Shown here: in pieces, positions 49,801 through 61,800 of the stretch | Numbering within the stretch: the first letter of the stretch is position 1 | How the letters are laid out: every line of letters begins with the position of its first letter | Assembly (NCBI RefSeq): GCF_030704535.1 | Contig: NC_081818.1 | Location: 28,600,001-28,664,000, forward strand | DNA length: 64,000 nucleotides | Origin: Vitis vinifera | Lineage: Eukaryota; Streptophyta; Magnoliopsida; Vitales; Vitaceae | Direction: 5' to 3' | Program-made: the position numbers and the translations under genes | The notes under the pieces: generated by a model | What the model was told of the DNA's origin: nothing | Databases searched by the model: none | What the model saw: only the letters and a program-made list of their open reading frames with translations

Positions 49801-52800
49801 CCTAAAGGAAGACCCAAGTACTGAGAAGGTAAGGACCCCACCCTACAACCTAGCTCAACAGCCAACTCCTCCATCTCCACCACCTCTCCAACTGGAATGA
49901 TTTCACTCTTGGCTAAATTAATCCTTAGGCCTGACGCCGCTTCAAACCAGAATAAAATCCAACTTAAATGAGTTAGACGATCCTTTCTGGCCTCGCAGAA
50001 TATAATGGTGTCGTCAGCAAAAAACAAGTGAGAGATGTTCAAAGGAGGTTCACTACCACCCCTTATGTTACACCCTGATAAGAAACCTCTCTCCACAGCT
50101 CTCCTAATAAGAACATCTAGCACTTCCATTCCCATAACAAAGAGATAAGGAGACAGAGGATCTCCTTGTCTAAGACCTTTAGAGCTAGGAAAGAAACCTA
50201 CAGGCACTCCATTAACCAACACAGAAAATTTAGCTGAAGATAGGCAGCTCCACAAACACCCCACCCACTTAGGCCCAAAACCCATTTTCTGCAACACCTT
50301 CAACAAAAACTTCCAATTGATACTATCATAAGTTTTTTCTATATCCAGTTTGCATATGAGACCCTTTTCTTTTCGTTTCTGCCACGAGTCTATCACTTCA
50401 TTTGCAATTAAGGAAGCGTCAAGAATTTGTCTTCCCCTCACAAAGGCATTCTGAGAAGTAGAGACCACCTTTCCAACCACTATCTTCAATCTGTTAGCCA
50501 GCACTTTAGCCAATAACTTGTAAAGCCCCCCTAGGAGACTAATAGGTCTAAAGTCTCCAAGGTCCTCAGCCCCACTTTTCTTGGGGATCAATACCAAGAA
50601 AGTATTGTTAAGGCTCTTGAGGAAAGAGCTATGTTCGTAGAATTCCTTGAACATTTCTATAATCTCCTCTTTAATAAACTCCCAACAACTTTGCCAAAAA
50701 GCCAGAGTAAAGCCATCTGGGCCAGGGGCTTTATCCCCATTCATCTCCATTAGAGCCACATGGATTTCATCCTCTGTAAAGGGCCTCTCCAAAATCACAG
50801 CCTCTTGTTGGCTGATCTAATCAAGCTGAAGACTCCCAATATCCGCCTTCCACCCCGTATCTTCTGAGAGTAAATTTTTAAATGCATTAGCAATTCCTTC
50901 CCTAATTTCCTGCTCCTCTAGAAACCATTCCCCATTGATCTTAATTCTCTCCAAAATTTTTTTTCTACGGTGAGTACTTGCCATGCGATGAAAGAAACCC
51001 GTGTTTCTATCCCCCTCCTTCAGCCATATTTCCCTTGAGAGCTGTCTTTAGTGAGTTTCCTCCATAATCACCCATTTTCTGTAATTTTCTTTTGCCTCTT
51101 TCTTAAGCTCTGATTCCTCCACAATCAGAATTCTTTCATTTTCCTCCCTATCCCAGAATTCCACCTGTTGCAAGGCTGCAGATTTGTTGCACTCCAGCTT
51201 ACCAAAGACTTCTCTATTTCAAGCTTTCAGCTTCTGTTTGATTTCCTTCATCTTAGTAGCCAACTTGTAACTAGTACTGCCCCTAACATCAATTCCTTGC
51301 CACCAGTTGCGTACAAGCTCTATGAAGCCCTCGGCCTTAAGCCACATATTTTCAAATCTGAATGGAGTCGGACCTCGTCTTATCCCACCCCCTACTAACA
51401 TAATTGGGAAATGATCGGATACCGGACGGGGCAGCCTGCACTGATTAATCCCACTGAATTGGTCTATTCAACTAGGAGACACAAGGAACCTGTCCAAACG
51501 TGCCCAAGTCTGATTATTTTGGCCCCCATTCCAGGTAAAATCTCCCCCCTGAAGAGGCAGATCCACCAGCCCAAGATCATTCACAGTTTCAGCAAATTTC
51601 CTCATTGCTGAGCTAATTCTCCTCTGGCTACTCCTTTCCCTCGGAAACAAAGTGATATTAAAATCCCCCCCTATGCACCAAGGGTCTTCCCACAGCCCTC
51701 TAATCGCCCCAAACTCTTCCCATAATGCATCCCTTTCTACTTTAGAGAAAGGGCCATACACTCCCGTAAAAACCCAGACAACCCCATTTTCTACATTCCG
51801 GAATCTACAAGATAAAGTAAACTGTCCCTCCTCCCAATCTAGAATGTCCAAAGACCTTCTATCCCAGCATATAAAAATTCCTCCCGAAACTCCCTCCACA
51901 TTCACAGCTTTCCAACCTAGGAATCTCCCGGAGCCTATACTTCTTGCAATGCTATCCGTCATAAATTGCATTTTTGTCTCCTGAATACAAATTAAGTCCA
52001 CCCTCTGATTTCTTATGAACGTCTTAATCACTTTTCTTTTGGAGCTATCATTTGCTCCCCTCACGTTCCAGCTCAAAATTTTCACCTTCATTGGACAATC
52101 ACAATTTGGCACACTTTGCCCTGTACCGAGCCTTTTTGTTTCATCCCCCCCTCATAGTTTATGGAACATTCCAGTCTTTTTAGCTCCCTTTCAAACTTAG
52201 ACTTTTCCAGTAGCTCTTTGCTATGAATTTTCTCCCGTCTTTTTCTGATCTTGGTCAAAAAATTCAATATTTCCTTCTCCAGCCCCTTCGTAGGGAAGCC
52301 CAGGAACTGGCTGAACCTCGCCAAGCCACTCTCTTCCCATTTACCCTCCGGCTCACTTCTCTCAACTTGAGCATCATATATGTCACCGACCTCTTCCATC
52401 CCCCCGCCTTTGTCACTACTACTTTTGATTACTCCCAGTTCCTTACATTTATTAATCCTTTCATTACAAGCCTCATACACTGTTAACCACATTGAGTTAT
52501 TAGCCCGAACTTCCTCATCCAAATCCCCATAATGATCGTAAAACTCCCCCCCCAAAGTCCGATAAAAAAGAAAAGAATTGAGATGAGAATCCCCCAATGC
52601 CCTTTTCCCCCAAGAACCAGACCCCATTCCATACCTCATTGATTCCTCTTCAAGCGCCCTATCTGTCTCTGTCAGCCTAACCACTCCTTGTAGCTTCCTT
52701 GTGTCCTCAGACTCCCTCGCAACAAAAGTCTCTGATTCTGGAGGATAACTGGAGGCGAGACACTTCAACAGAAAGCCTGTCTCCTCTTGGGCTGCTGATG

Positions 52801-55800
52801 ATTTTGGGCCCTCCTTTAGTTTTCCACCTGGATCGGGCTGTTGGGTGCAAGCCTTTGAGCAATTTGGGGCTTCGTTTGACGATCAGGCTATAGGCGGAGC
52901 TGGGCTTTTAGTATAGCAGCCCACATCTTCCATTCTATACGATGGGCCTGCGTCTGGGTCAAAATCACTTGCAGCCACTCCTTTCTTCTTCAAGTCCATG
53001 GACCCACTCATCAGGCCAGGCCCACCAACCCTCCTTGTCTCCTTTGGGCCCGTGATTGGATTTAAAGGATTTAGTTCGCCAGTTAAAGCCCAAGTCCGGG
53101 TTGTCGGGCTTAGATCTGGACTGACCTCAACCTGACCCGACCCGACCCACTGTACATTCGTCCCTTCGTCTGACGGGTTCAACGTCTCGAGCCTCACGCT
53201 CACCCACTCCTTCGTCACTCGCTGCCCCGCGCGTGAAACCTCCTCACCCCTAACCTCACTGCTATGACGACCGGCTTCGTTTCTGTGCTTCCTCCTCAAC
53301 ACCGGCTAGCATTCCCACCATAAGGACACTGCGTAAATCTCCTTCTCCACTTCGATTTCCAGCACGCTCAGTCTAAATTCTCCTCTCAATCTCACCAAGA
53401 TTCTGGCCCATTGGAGTTCACCCATCTATTTCGTCTGTTCATCGACTATGATAAAACCGCCATATTCATCCCCCACTTTCTTCAATATCTATGGACTCCA
53501 TAACGAGATTGGGAGCCCAACTATCCTTACCCAGACTTCCTTTCTCTCTTCCTCCTCTGCCCAACATCCACTCTTAGGGCTCCAGTGCTCCAGCCTTACC
53601 TGGGTTCCTTCTATCGCGTGACTCCCAGAGGAAACGACTCGTCTAGCCTCCTCCAAATTTTCAAATTCCAGCAGCGCTCTTCCCTTGTCCAGCTTAGCTA
53701 GCCCTAAGCTACCCTTAAGGTCCCAAGACTTTGCCCAGAATTGCCCCAACTTCTCAAGATCATCTTCACCCCTTGACCTATCTCTCCAACTCGCCACAAC
53801 ACAATGTTTCAATTTCTGTAATAATCCTATTGATTCCTCCTTTTTCACCTTCACTGCAATGACATCTGGGTTACCCGACAGTGTTCTTTTCACCATTGTT
53901 GCATACGATCTTCCCACAACAGCCTTCTCCACAGCCTTTCCTTTCTGGTTTTCTGGGTTTTTGCCAAGAAACCCTACCATCTGGTTAAGCTTCTCCGCCA
54001 TGGTCATCCACCCCCTCTTATCCCTACTGCCTCTCGAGATGAAGATGCAGTACCTCTTCTCCTCTATATCGGAGACCCTTAGCCGTATAAACCCCCCCGC
54101 TCTGTTTGTCCCTCGAATCATAGAATACATTCTCCCCTGCTCCTTCCATTCCCTTCCCCATCTGGCTTCTTTCTCACCCTTGATACAGAGATTCAACCCT
54201 TCCAAGAAAAACCCTAGGCTATCCGATCCCAATCGGACCCATGACGAGACCCTTCCCTTCTTCTCCACAATGAGGCCTTGGATTTTTCCTCTTCTATCCT
54301 CCACAACAATCTCGAACGCCTTGGATTCCACTGTGAAACTGCACTCCTTCCTTCTGCTCCGCGGCGCCGAGCTCTCCTCCCCCTCCTCACCATTGCACTC
54401 GCCGTCGCACTCTCTCTTGCCCTCTCTCGCTCTCTCTCTCTCTCTTGCATCCTCACTTTCTCATTAGCCTCAGAATATTTCTCTCATAGAAATTGTCAGG
54501 GTGTCTGAGTGGAAGTTATAAATAATAAATGCCTACATGTGTGCATATGCAGACAGATACATATGTTCATAATGTATGCATGTGCATATACATATGTATA
54601 AAATCATCATTATGGACTCTGTTCTGTCCTTAATGTATCACTTGAATGGATTTTGTTTATAGCCTCTCAACATGTCTTTTTAGCTTTTATTCATCCATTT
54701 CTATCATAGCCTAGCTTATGTTTGAGCACAGAAACTTTTCATGTTAATCTTTGTCCGTACTTGCAGTCTTTCTGATGAAAATCAGGTTCTGTGGTATAAT
54801 TATCATAATTTTACCTTGAGCAGGAATAGCGGTACATCTAGCAGAGGAAGTTATCAACAATGCATTTGCTGATTTGAATCCCATTGATCAAGGGACTGGT
54901 GATGTATCTTCTAGCGCAAATTCAAAGGCCTCTACCGGAGCATTGCTGCAGACAAGACATAGGAAAAGAAAGCATGCTACTACTGCTACTGGATCTTCTG
55001 AGGAGCAGCTTGATAGAGTCAATTTTGAAAAAGAAGTGCCAAAAGGATACACAACTTTTATTCCTGTGAAGATAGCAGCACTAGAGGCATTAGAAGCTCT
55101 CCTTACAGTGGTATGTGTCTTGTATTTTTGTGAATAATGTTGTTTCATGGCGCATTTAGTTTTTGGTGAGAACATGGTTGCTCTCAGCTCCAATGATCTG
55201 TAAGGGGTATTCCTTCATTTTATCAATTTGCTTGCATGTGTTTACATGTCCTGTCTTGTTCCTATGAGAGTTGTGTCAAGTTGGCAGCCCAACATATGAT
55301 CCTGAAAATGTTTTGTTTCTAACTTATGCTGGGATGTCAAACACGAACTTAGAACAGAAGAACAGGTCAGTCCCAGATAGTGGGAATAAGAATTTGTTGC
55401 CTTGAGTTGACTGACAAGGTGAATATAATGCTTCTTCAGTTATTGGACTTGATGAAATTGATGTTGATTGACCAATGGAATTTGGCTGCAGAATGTGTTT
55501 TTTTATTTTTTATTTTTATTTAAGTTTTTATTTATTTATTTATATTTTTCCTCTTTTCTTCAGATTGTATAATTCCTGTGTGAATATTCTTTGAAGTCTC
55601 TAAAATTTTAGTTTATGAGTGAAGTATTTAGAGAATTTCATGGCATATAGGATGAAGCTTTCAATAAAATACACAAAGGTCTGTTTGGAAACTATTCTTT
55701 TGAAAATAATTATCTTACTTAAAAAACATGTCACAAATTTGTGACTAAATTTTTTTTTTCTTGAAAAAATGGTCTCAAAATAGGTTGTTTTTAGCCAAAA

Positions 55801-58800
55801 AAAATTATTTCCATATCTGAATTCTCAAACAAAAGGAAAGTGAGAGAAATGATTAATGGATGACTAGTATCACACTAGTTGGAGTCTATGAATCACTCCT
55901 AGAAACATGAGGCTTCACACCTAGATTCTGTTTGCATGACACACACACACGCACAAAAAAATAAAATAAAATTGAATGCTGGAAATTTTATGTTTCCATC
56001 CATTGCTTTTCAGAAGAAATCATAACCAGCTTCAGACACTAGAATTCTAAGACTCCTTGGAACTAATCACTCTAAAAATGAAGTTTGGAAATCAGCATAA
56101 CTTGAACTAATAGACAAAATTAAGAGACTCTTGGAAAATTAAGATATGACTTTGAAAATAAGAATAACCTACGACTCTTTGATTAGACTCACAAAAAACT
56201 CTTAGACAAAAATATGATTTCATTAGAATATTTATGGGCTGAACTCCATATTGAATTATATGATATTCCAAGTAGGCCCATTATCATCTAAAGAATGCTG
56301 AAACAAAATGTGGGCCTTAGAGTCCATTCTTCCATGCTGTCAGTAGACTTTTTTTATAGGCAATGGTTGCCACTTGTCTCCATTGCAAAGATGTCAAATA
56401 TGCTTTACATCAAATTGGAGTACTAGTAGTAATCCATGTATGGTATTTGAAATCTCTGTAGTTATACAATGAATTTTAAAGTTAAACTTCTTGAAAAGAA
56501 AAAAAGAGGTTAGAGGGCCTAGCATTTTGCTAGGAGGTGCAAGGAGAAACATTCAATTGACATATGCTCATATATATGAACTACTTTATGCTTTTCATTC
56601 TTCTTTATTTTTGCATACACATTTAAGTACTAGTGCTACATGCATGCATGTCAAAGTGTATTCTTTTTTGTTACATAGTATGCAAGGGAACTTTTTCAGG
56701 TAAGAATTTAGCTTAGGTGCTTAAGCCTCTAGAAGCACTTATAATCTGGTGATACATTATTGGGAATAGGAATTCACAATCCAATTATTAATGGGCACTC
56801 ACAAGTAGGAGGGAACAAGGCCTAGTATTTTGGTAGGAGATGCAAAGAGAAGCACTGGATTGACATATTGTCAACTTACATACTAATAGAAGAGAGCAGT
56901 CATTCTTCTTCTTTCTTTCCTTATTTACATTTGCTTACACATTTTGAGTACTTTTTTTTCATAATTAGAAAGAGATATATTAAATAGGGCCTAGCTAAAA
57001 CGGGGTCTCATTCCCCATTGCCACTAGAAGTATGCAATGGGAACCACAATGAAAATGAATGTAGGAAACAATACAAAAACCAAATATTCTCTACTAGGCT
57101 ATTAATAAAGTAAATCAAAGAGCAACTAACCATTCCTAACAAGACTCTAGACCACTTCCAAAGAGATTTGAAGGTGGTCTCCTTCAACCTCTAGTTAGAT
57201 ACCTAGACCTTGAAATTTGAATTTGAAGCTCTTTCCAAATGCACTAAAAAAGGCAAAGAGAAATCATTCGTGACACATTCCTTGACCTCTTATTCATGCC
57301 TTAAGCCTTCCAATCCAACAAGATATCTTTGATTAATTCTAGAAGAATCATCATCTCAAAGATAGAAAATAATGTCCCACAACAACCGGGCTTTTTCATA
57401 GTGAATTAAAGTATGATTTGCTGACACCCACTAGGGTAGCTTAGTTGGTCAGGGCGAGTACTAGAAAGTGTGGTCTCAGTAAGTGGCACATGGTCTTGGG
57501 TTCGAATCTTGCCACTAATGATTCGGATTTACTCAATGTTGGTTGTTGTGAGGCGATCAACATCTTGAGGTTTGGGTCCCCACGGAGAGTCCTAAGGGCT
57601 TGGTCATGGAAAGTTCTTTGGTTATCAAAAAAAAAAAAAAAAGAAAGATTTGCTGACCCTACCTTACCTCTGCAAAGGCTAGATTTTTTTTTTTGATAAG
57701 TATCTGCAAAGGCTAGATTTATTCACCAACCACCATCCCCTTGTTATTTGGTATATTTTTAAAATTTTCTCCCTCTCTGCTTCCTAAGCAAAGAAACAAG
57801 CACTTAAAGGGGTACATGAAGCCTACACCTCTCTTTCATGGAAAGGAGAATGATTGCTCGAGCACTTTGAATTGTAGAAAGACTTCACTTAGAATCTCCT
57901 CATCTTCTCTTCCCTCCACAAGAGGGTATCCTCCCTTTCCATAATCCAACTCATCCAATGAATACTCTGTGTAAACACTTCCACTACCTCTAGATCCCAC
58001 ACCTTAAAAGGCCTTCTAAATCAAAGAATCCAATGACTTTGACCTCTCTCAATCAACCAAAGATCCGTTACTCTTGCAAATTTGGCCATGGTAAGACGGT
58101 AGAGAGAAGGAAGTGTTGTTCTGAAGAAACTCTCCCCTAACCATCTATCCAACCAAAATTTGGTCCTCTTACCATTCTCAGCCAAAATAATGGTTCAAAG
58201 ATTGATTGCTATTTCTATATTCCCATATGGGTTGTGGCACCTCACAATTTTATAGATTTATTTAGTACTTTGGAGGTTCCTACATACTCTTTGTGTAATT
58301 TTTTTGGAGGATTCCTTATCCTTCTATTGTACCTCTTGTCACTTATCTTAATATATTATATTGTTGTTGCTCATAAAAAAAGATTGAACTTAACCCACCC
58401 CTCTCTAATGTTTTTCCATAAGCATACATTTAATTCCTTGTGACACATGCATGCATATTGAAGTAGATTTTTTCTCCAGTGGAAATTGACATGATAAGCA
58501 AGACAATTTTTCTTCAAGGGAGGATTTTTAACTTAGGTAATTTAGCCTCAAGAAGCAATTATAATCTGGCATACATTGTCATAAATGGGAAAGCACAACC
58601 CAATTATTATGGGCATTTGTAAAGGAAAAGAAGTCAGGCATCAAAGGTTCCCTGTTTCTACATCTTGCCTTCATATCATTAAAATTATTGGGGTCGTGTC
58701 TGGTTCATGTACTGGGGGGGTGGGGGTGTGGAGCTGGATTTGAGGATCATAATTTTCCACTATCACCGCCCCCACAATAGTCAGTGAGTCTCTATCACTA

Positions 58801-61800
58801 TTTTTAACTCTCCTCTTTTATAACTGCCCCTCTCAAGTCTACTGCTGCCATCACCACCACCAGCAACTCTGTTGCTGCCATCATCACATCCCCTCACAAA
58901 AGAGTCAACATTTTGGACACAATACTACAGTGCGGCACCATTGCCTCTGAAAAACCTTTGCTGCCAAGGGCCACTAACTACTTTCCTAACCCACTTCCAC
59001 CACCACTATCACAATCACCTCGACTTAAACAATTTACACCCCATCATCATCACCATCACCATCACCATCACCATTCCCATTGGTGTCCACCACCACCTCC
59101 TAGAGCCGGTTGCCATCATAACCAATCTGATAGCACTGGTGAAACATAACTTCCACTAGAACCAATCTTCTCACAAAGAATTTCAATATTTTGCCATTTC
59201 TTTTGAGGAACAACAGTTTGATTCAATGTTGTTAAGGGATGTAAGGTGCTATTTCTGTTGAGGTTTTTCCATTATTTGAAAGTTTTCAGTTGGCCAAAGT
59301 TAACCTAAAGCTGTCCCATTGCCAACTTTTGGAATGGTGGTATTCACGTCTTTTTATAACTCTGTTGCCACCTTTAGTAATGGTGGTGTTCAATTCGTGT
59401 TAGATTTGTGTCATTTTCTATTTTTATTGCCAAAATATTTTGTATTTGAAAGATTGTCATCGGATAAAATCATTTTAAACCTTAGATTACATCTCTCTCT
59501 CTCTCTCTCTCTCTTTTGTTTTATTGGGAAGAAAATTATATCTCCTTTTTTGCAATTTTAGTTTATGAGTTACTTGTATTATTGTGATTGTGCTTACATC
59601 AGTGGGCTGTTAAAAATTTGAATCTTGTGCTATTCTTTCATAGTTTGAAAGTTTAATTAGAGCATTTTTTTCTTCAACTTGTTTCAATAGATGCCATTCA
59701 GCTTCCTGCATTCAATAAGCACTTTGAACTTAAGGGGTGATATATCACCTTTATATTCAAGTGGCCTTCCTGATTCTGTCTATTTGTAATTAAAATATTT
59801 ATCTGCGTCTGGTGTTTGGGATAACTGGCAGATGGTACCTTTGTGTTCGAAAACCTTCATTAGTTTGTTTACTACAAGGTGATTTTTATGATCATTACAT
59901 ACTTTTTGATGGTGGAAAATGAGTTCCTCTCTGATTTTGTGGTTACAACTTTTGAGGACATGTGCTGGACATACTTACCTTATTACTGGAACTTCTGTAC
60001 TGATCTAGCTTATCTATATTCCAACGATGCAATGACCCTTTTATTTGCATGGACAGTGGAAAGTGGGTTCCTCTTTTGTCTTTTGGATGCCATTGTTCCT
60101 GGACATGGGCTGGACATACCTACCTTATTGATTAATGTGATCTCTTTAATGATATAGCTTACTCTTTCCATACATACAATGCTATGTAGCATCAACAGCA
60201 CAGCTACATTTTTTTCCTGATTTTATTTTCAATTGAAGCAAATGCTGGAAGTATACTGCTGTTTTTTCTCAGAATTTTGTGGATTATTTTTTTTCTTTGT
60301 CACTTCTATAAACAATTTTTCCCATGGTCCACCTTTCAGTCCATGTTATACTGTATCTTCTCATTTCCTAATTAAAGAATGGTGTGTCATTGGGAGATTT
60401 TAATTATGCTCTTGATTGAACTATGGCAGAGACATATAAACCTTTTCTGCATTTTTTCACTCAGTTCTGATTTTCTGGAATGAACAATTAACATTAAATT
60501 AGTATAAACTTTTTCACAGGGTGGTGCTTTGCGGTCTGAACACTGGCGATTAAAGGTTGATCTTCTTCTGATAACTATAGCAACAAATGCTTGTAAAGGG
60601 GGATGGGCCGATGATGAAAGGGTCATTTCCCTGCCCAGTGATGCAACCTCAACTCAGGCAGATTTCCAGCTTGCAGCCTTACGAGCACTTCTGGCTTCTC
60701 TTCTTTCCCCAGCTCGTGTCCGGCCCCCATATTTGGCCCAGGGTCTTGAGCTTTTTCGTAGAGGTAATCCTCAACAATTTGAAGTAACTTTCCTCTTTTC
60801 ATAATAATGTTAGCAGTGATGATGATAATGGTAATATTTATAATAATAACAACTTTTTTTTCCTATATATAAAAATACTAGAAAGCAGCTGAACCCTAGT
60901 AAACTGGAAATTGGAAGTATGTCGGGAATTGCTGAAAGGAAAAAGGAAAAAGTAACAAACAAATTAGACTAGTGCTAAACTCCTATGCAATCAAAAAGGG
61001 ATAAAGTTTCCCTCCCTGGCCCATACAAAATATAGATAGGAGACAGGTTGTCTTTAGTTTCACAAGCGAAAGCTCTGCCCCTAAACCACTCTTGTTTCAT
61101 TCCTTTTGCACACACCAAAGTAGGCTCAGCTGTGCCAGATTCAAACTTTTCTATGCCTCCTTTCTTTAAAACTGCCTCACCAACTAATCGGAGCTTTCCT
61201 CATAAGAAAGCATCACTCATGAATGTCATTCTATGGAGTAGGGGTTTGGAAGGAGATTGGGAAGTAGTGGGATTTTTTAACTCAAATATTTCCTTTGCAG
61301 TGGGTAATGGGAGTAGGGTGAAGTTTTGGAAAGATAGGTGGTGCAGTGAGGAACCCTTATATGTGACTTTCCCGTTGTTGTTTGCCTTATTTGATTCTAA
61401 AGAGGCAAGGGTAGCTGATTTTTGGGAGCAACGTGGGGAAGGAGGAAATTGGAATTTCCATTTTGTAAGGAATCTGAATGATTGGGAGGTGGTTGTCATG
61501 GAGCGGATCTGAACTTCATGGACAAATAGTGAAGAAGGAGGAGGAGGATAGAGTAGTTTGCAAGAGAGATAGCAAAGGTGTTTTCTTTGTAAAAGGGCTT
61601 TATTCTTTGTTGGAGACAGATGGTACCATCCCTTTATCTTTGAAGATAATTTGGAATTTGTGGATTCTTTTGAAGGTGAGTTTCTTCATTTGGGAGGCTT
61701 GTTGGGGAAGGGTTTTGACTTTGGATCAACTTCAAAGAAGAGAGTGGAAGTTGGCCAACAGGTGTGCTTTGTGCAAAGAGGAGTTAGAATCCATTGATCG

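Larger units (their letters stand above)
48328..54500 (-). mobile_element. Near full-length L1-type LINE, antisense in PELP1 intron 10
   Basis: A 6.17-kb insertion on the minus strand. Order from its 5' end (54500): GA/CT-rich leader, ORF1 (gag-like, DUF4283-type), a linker, APE endonuclease, reverse transcriptase, zf-RVT, short 3' UTR and a tail TTACTTATC plus A-run (48328-48343 on plus is T-run GATAAGTAA). It is flanked by 17-bp target duplications, GTGTCTGAGTGAAAGTT (48311-48327) and GTGTCTGAGTGGAAGTT (54501-54517), with one mismatch. Several stops and frameshifts break it, so it is not autonomous. The intron is still expected to splice because the exons on both sides keep phase. Confidence 0.9.
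56600..58640. repeat. Pair of about 200-bp direct repeats bracketing retroelement debris
   Basis: Copy 1 (about 56625-56815) and copy 2 (about 58438-58625) share, in order, CATGCATGCAT, TTTAGCTTAGGT / TTTAACTTAGGT, AGAAGCACTTATAATCTGG / AGAAGCAATTATAATCTGG, CATACATTNT, CACAANCCAATTATTANTGGGCA. They are about 1.8 kb apart and diverged. The DNA between them holds LINE pieces and the SINE. A related GGCCTAG(C/T)ATTTTG block is itself repeated at 56515 and 56820. Confidence 0.6.

Noticed and set aside
53685..54467. 260-codon plus-strand frame
   Set aside because: Antisense shadow of the LINE ORF1; Ser/Pro/Leu-rich as expected for a shadow.
57423..57500. Possible tRNA gene
   Set aside because: A- and B-boxes are present, but no cloverleaf closes and an A-tail with target duplications follows, so it is a SINE.
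58872..59159. 95-codon frame with His and Ile-Thr repeats
   Set aside because: Product of the CAT/CAC microsatellite within an intron.
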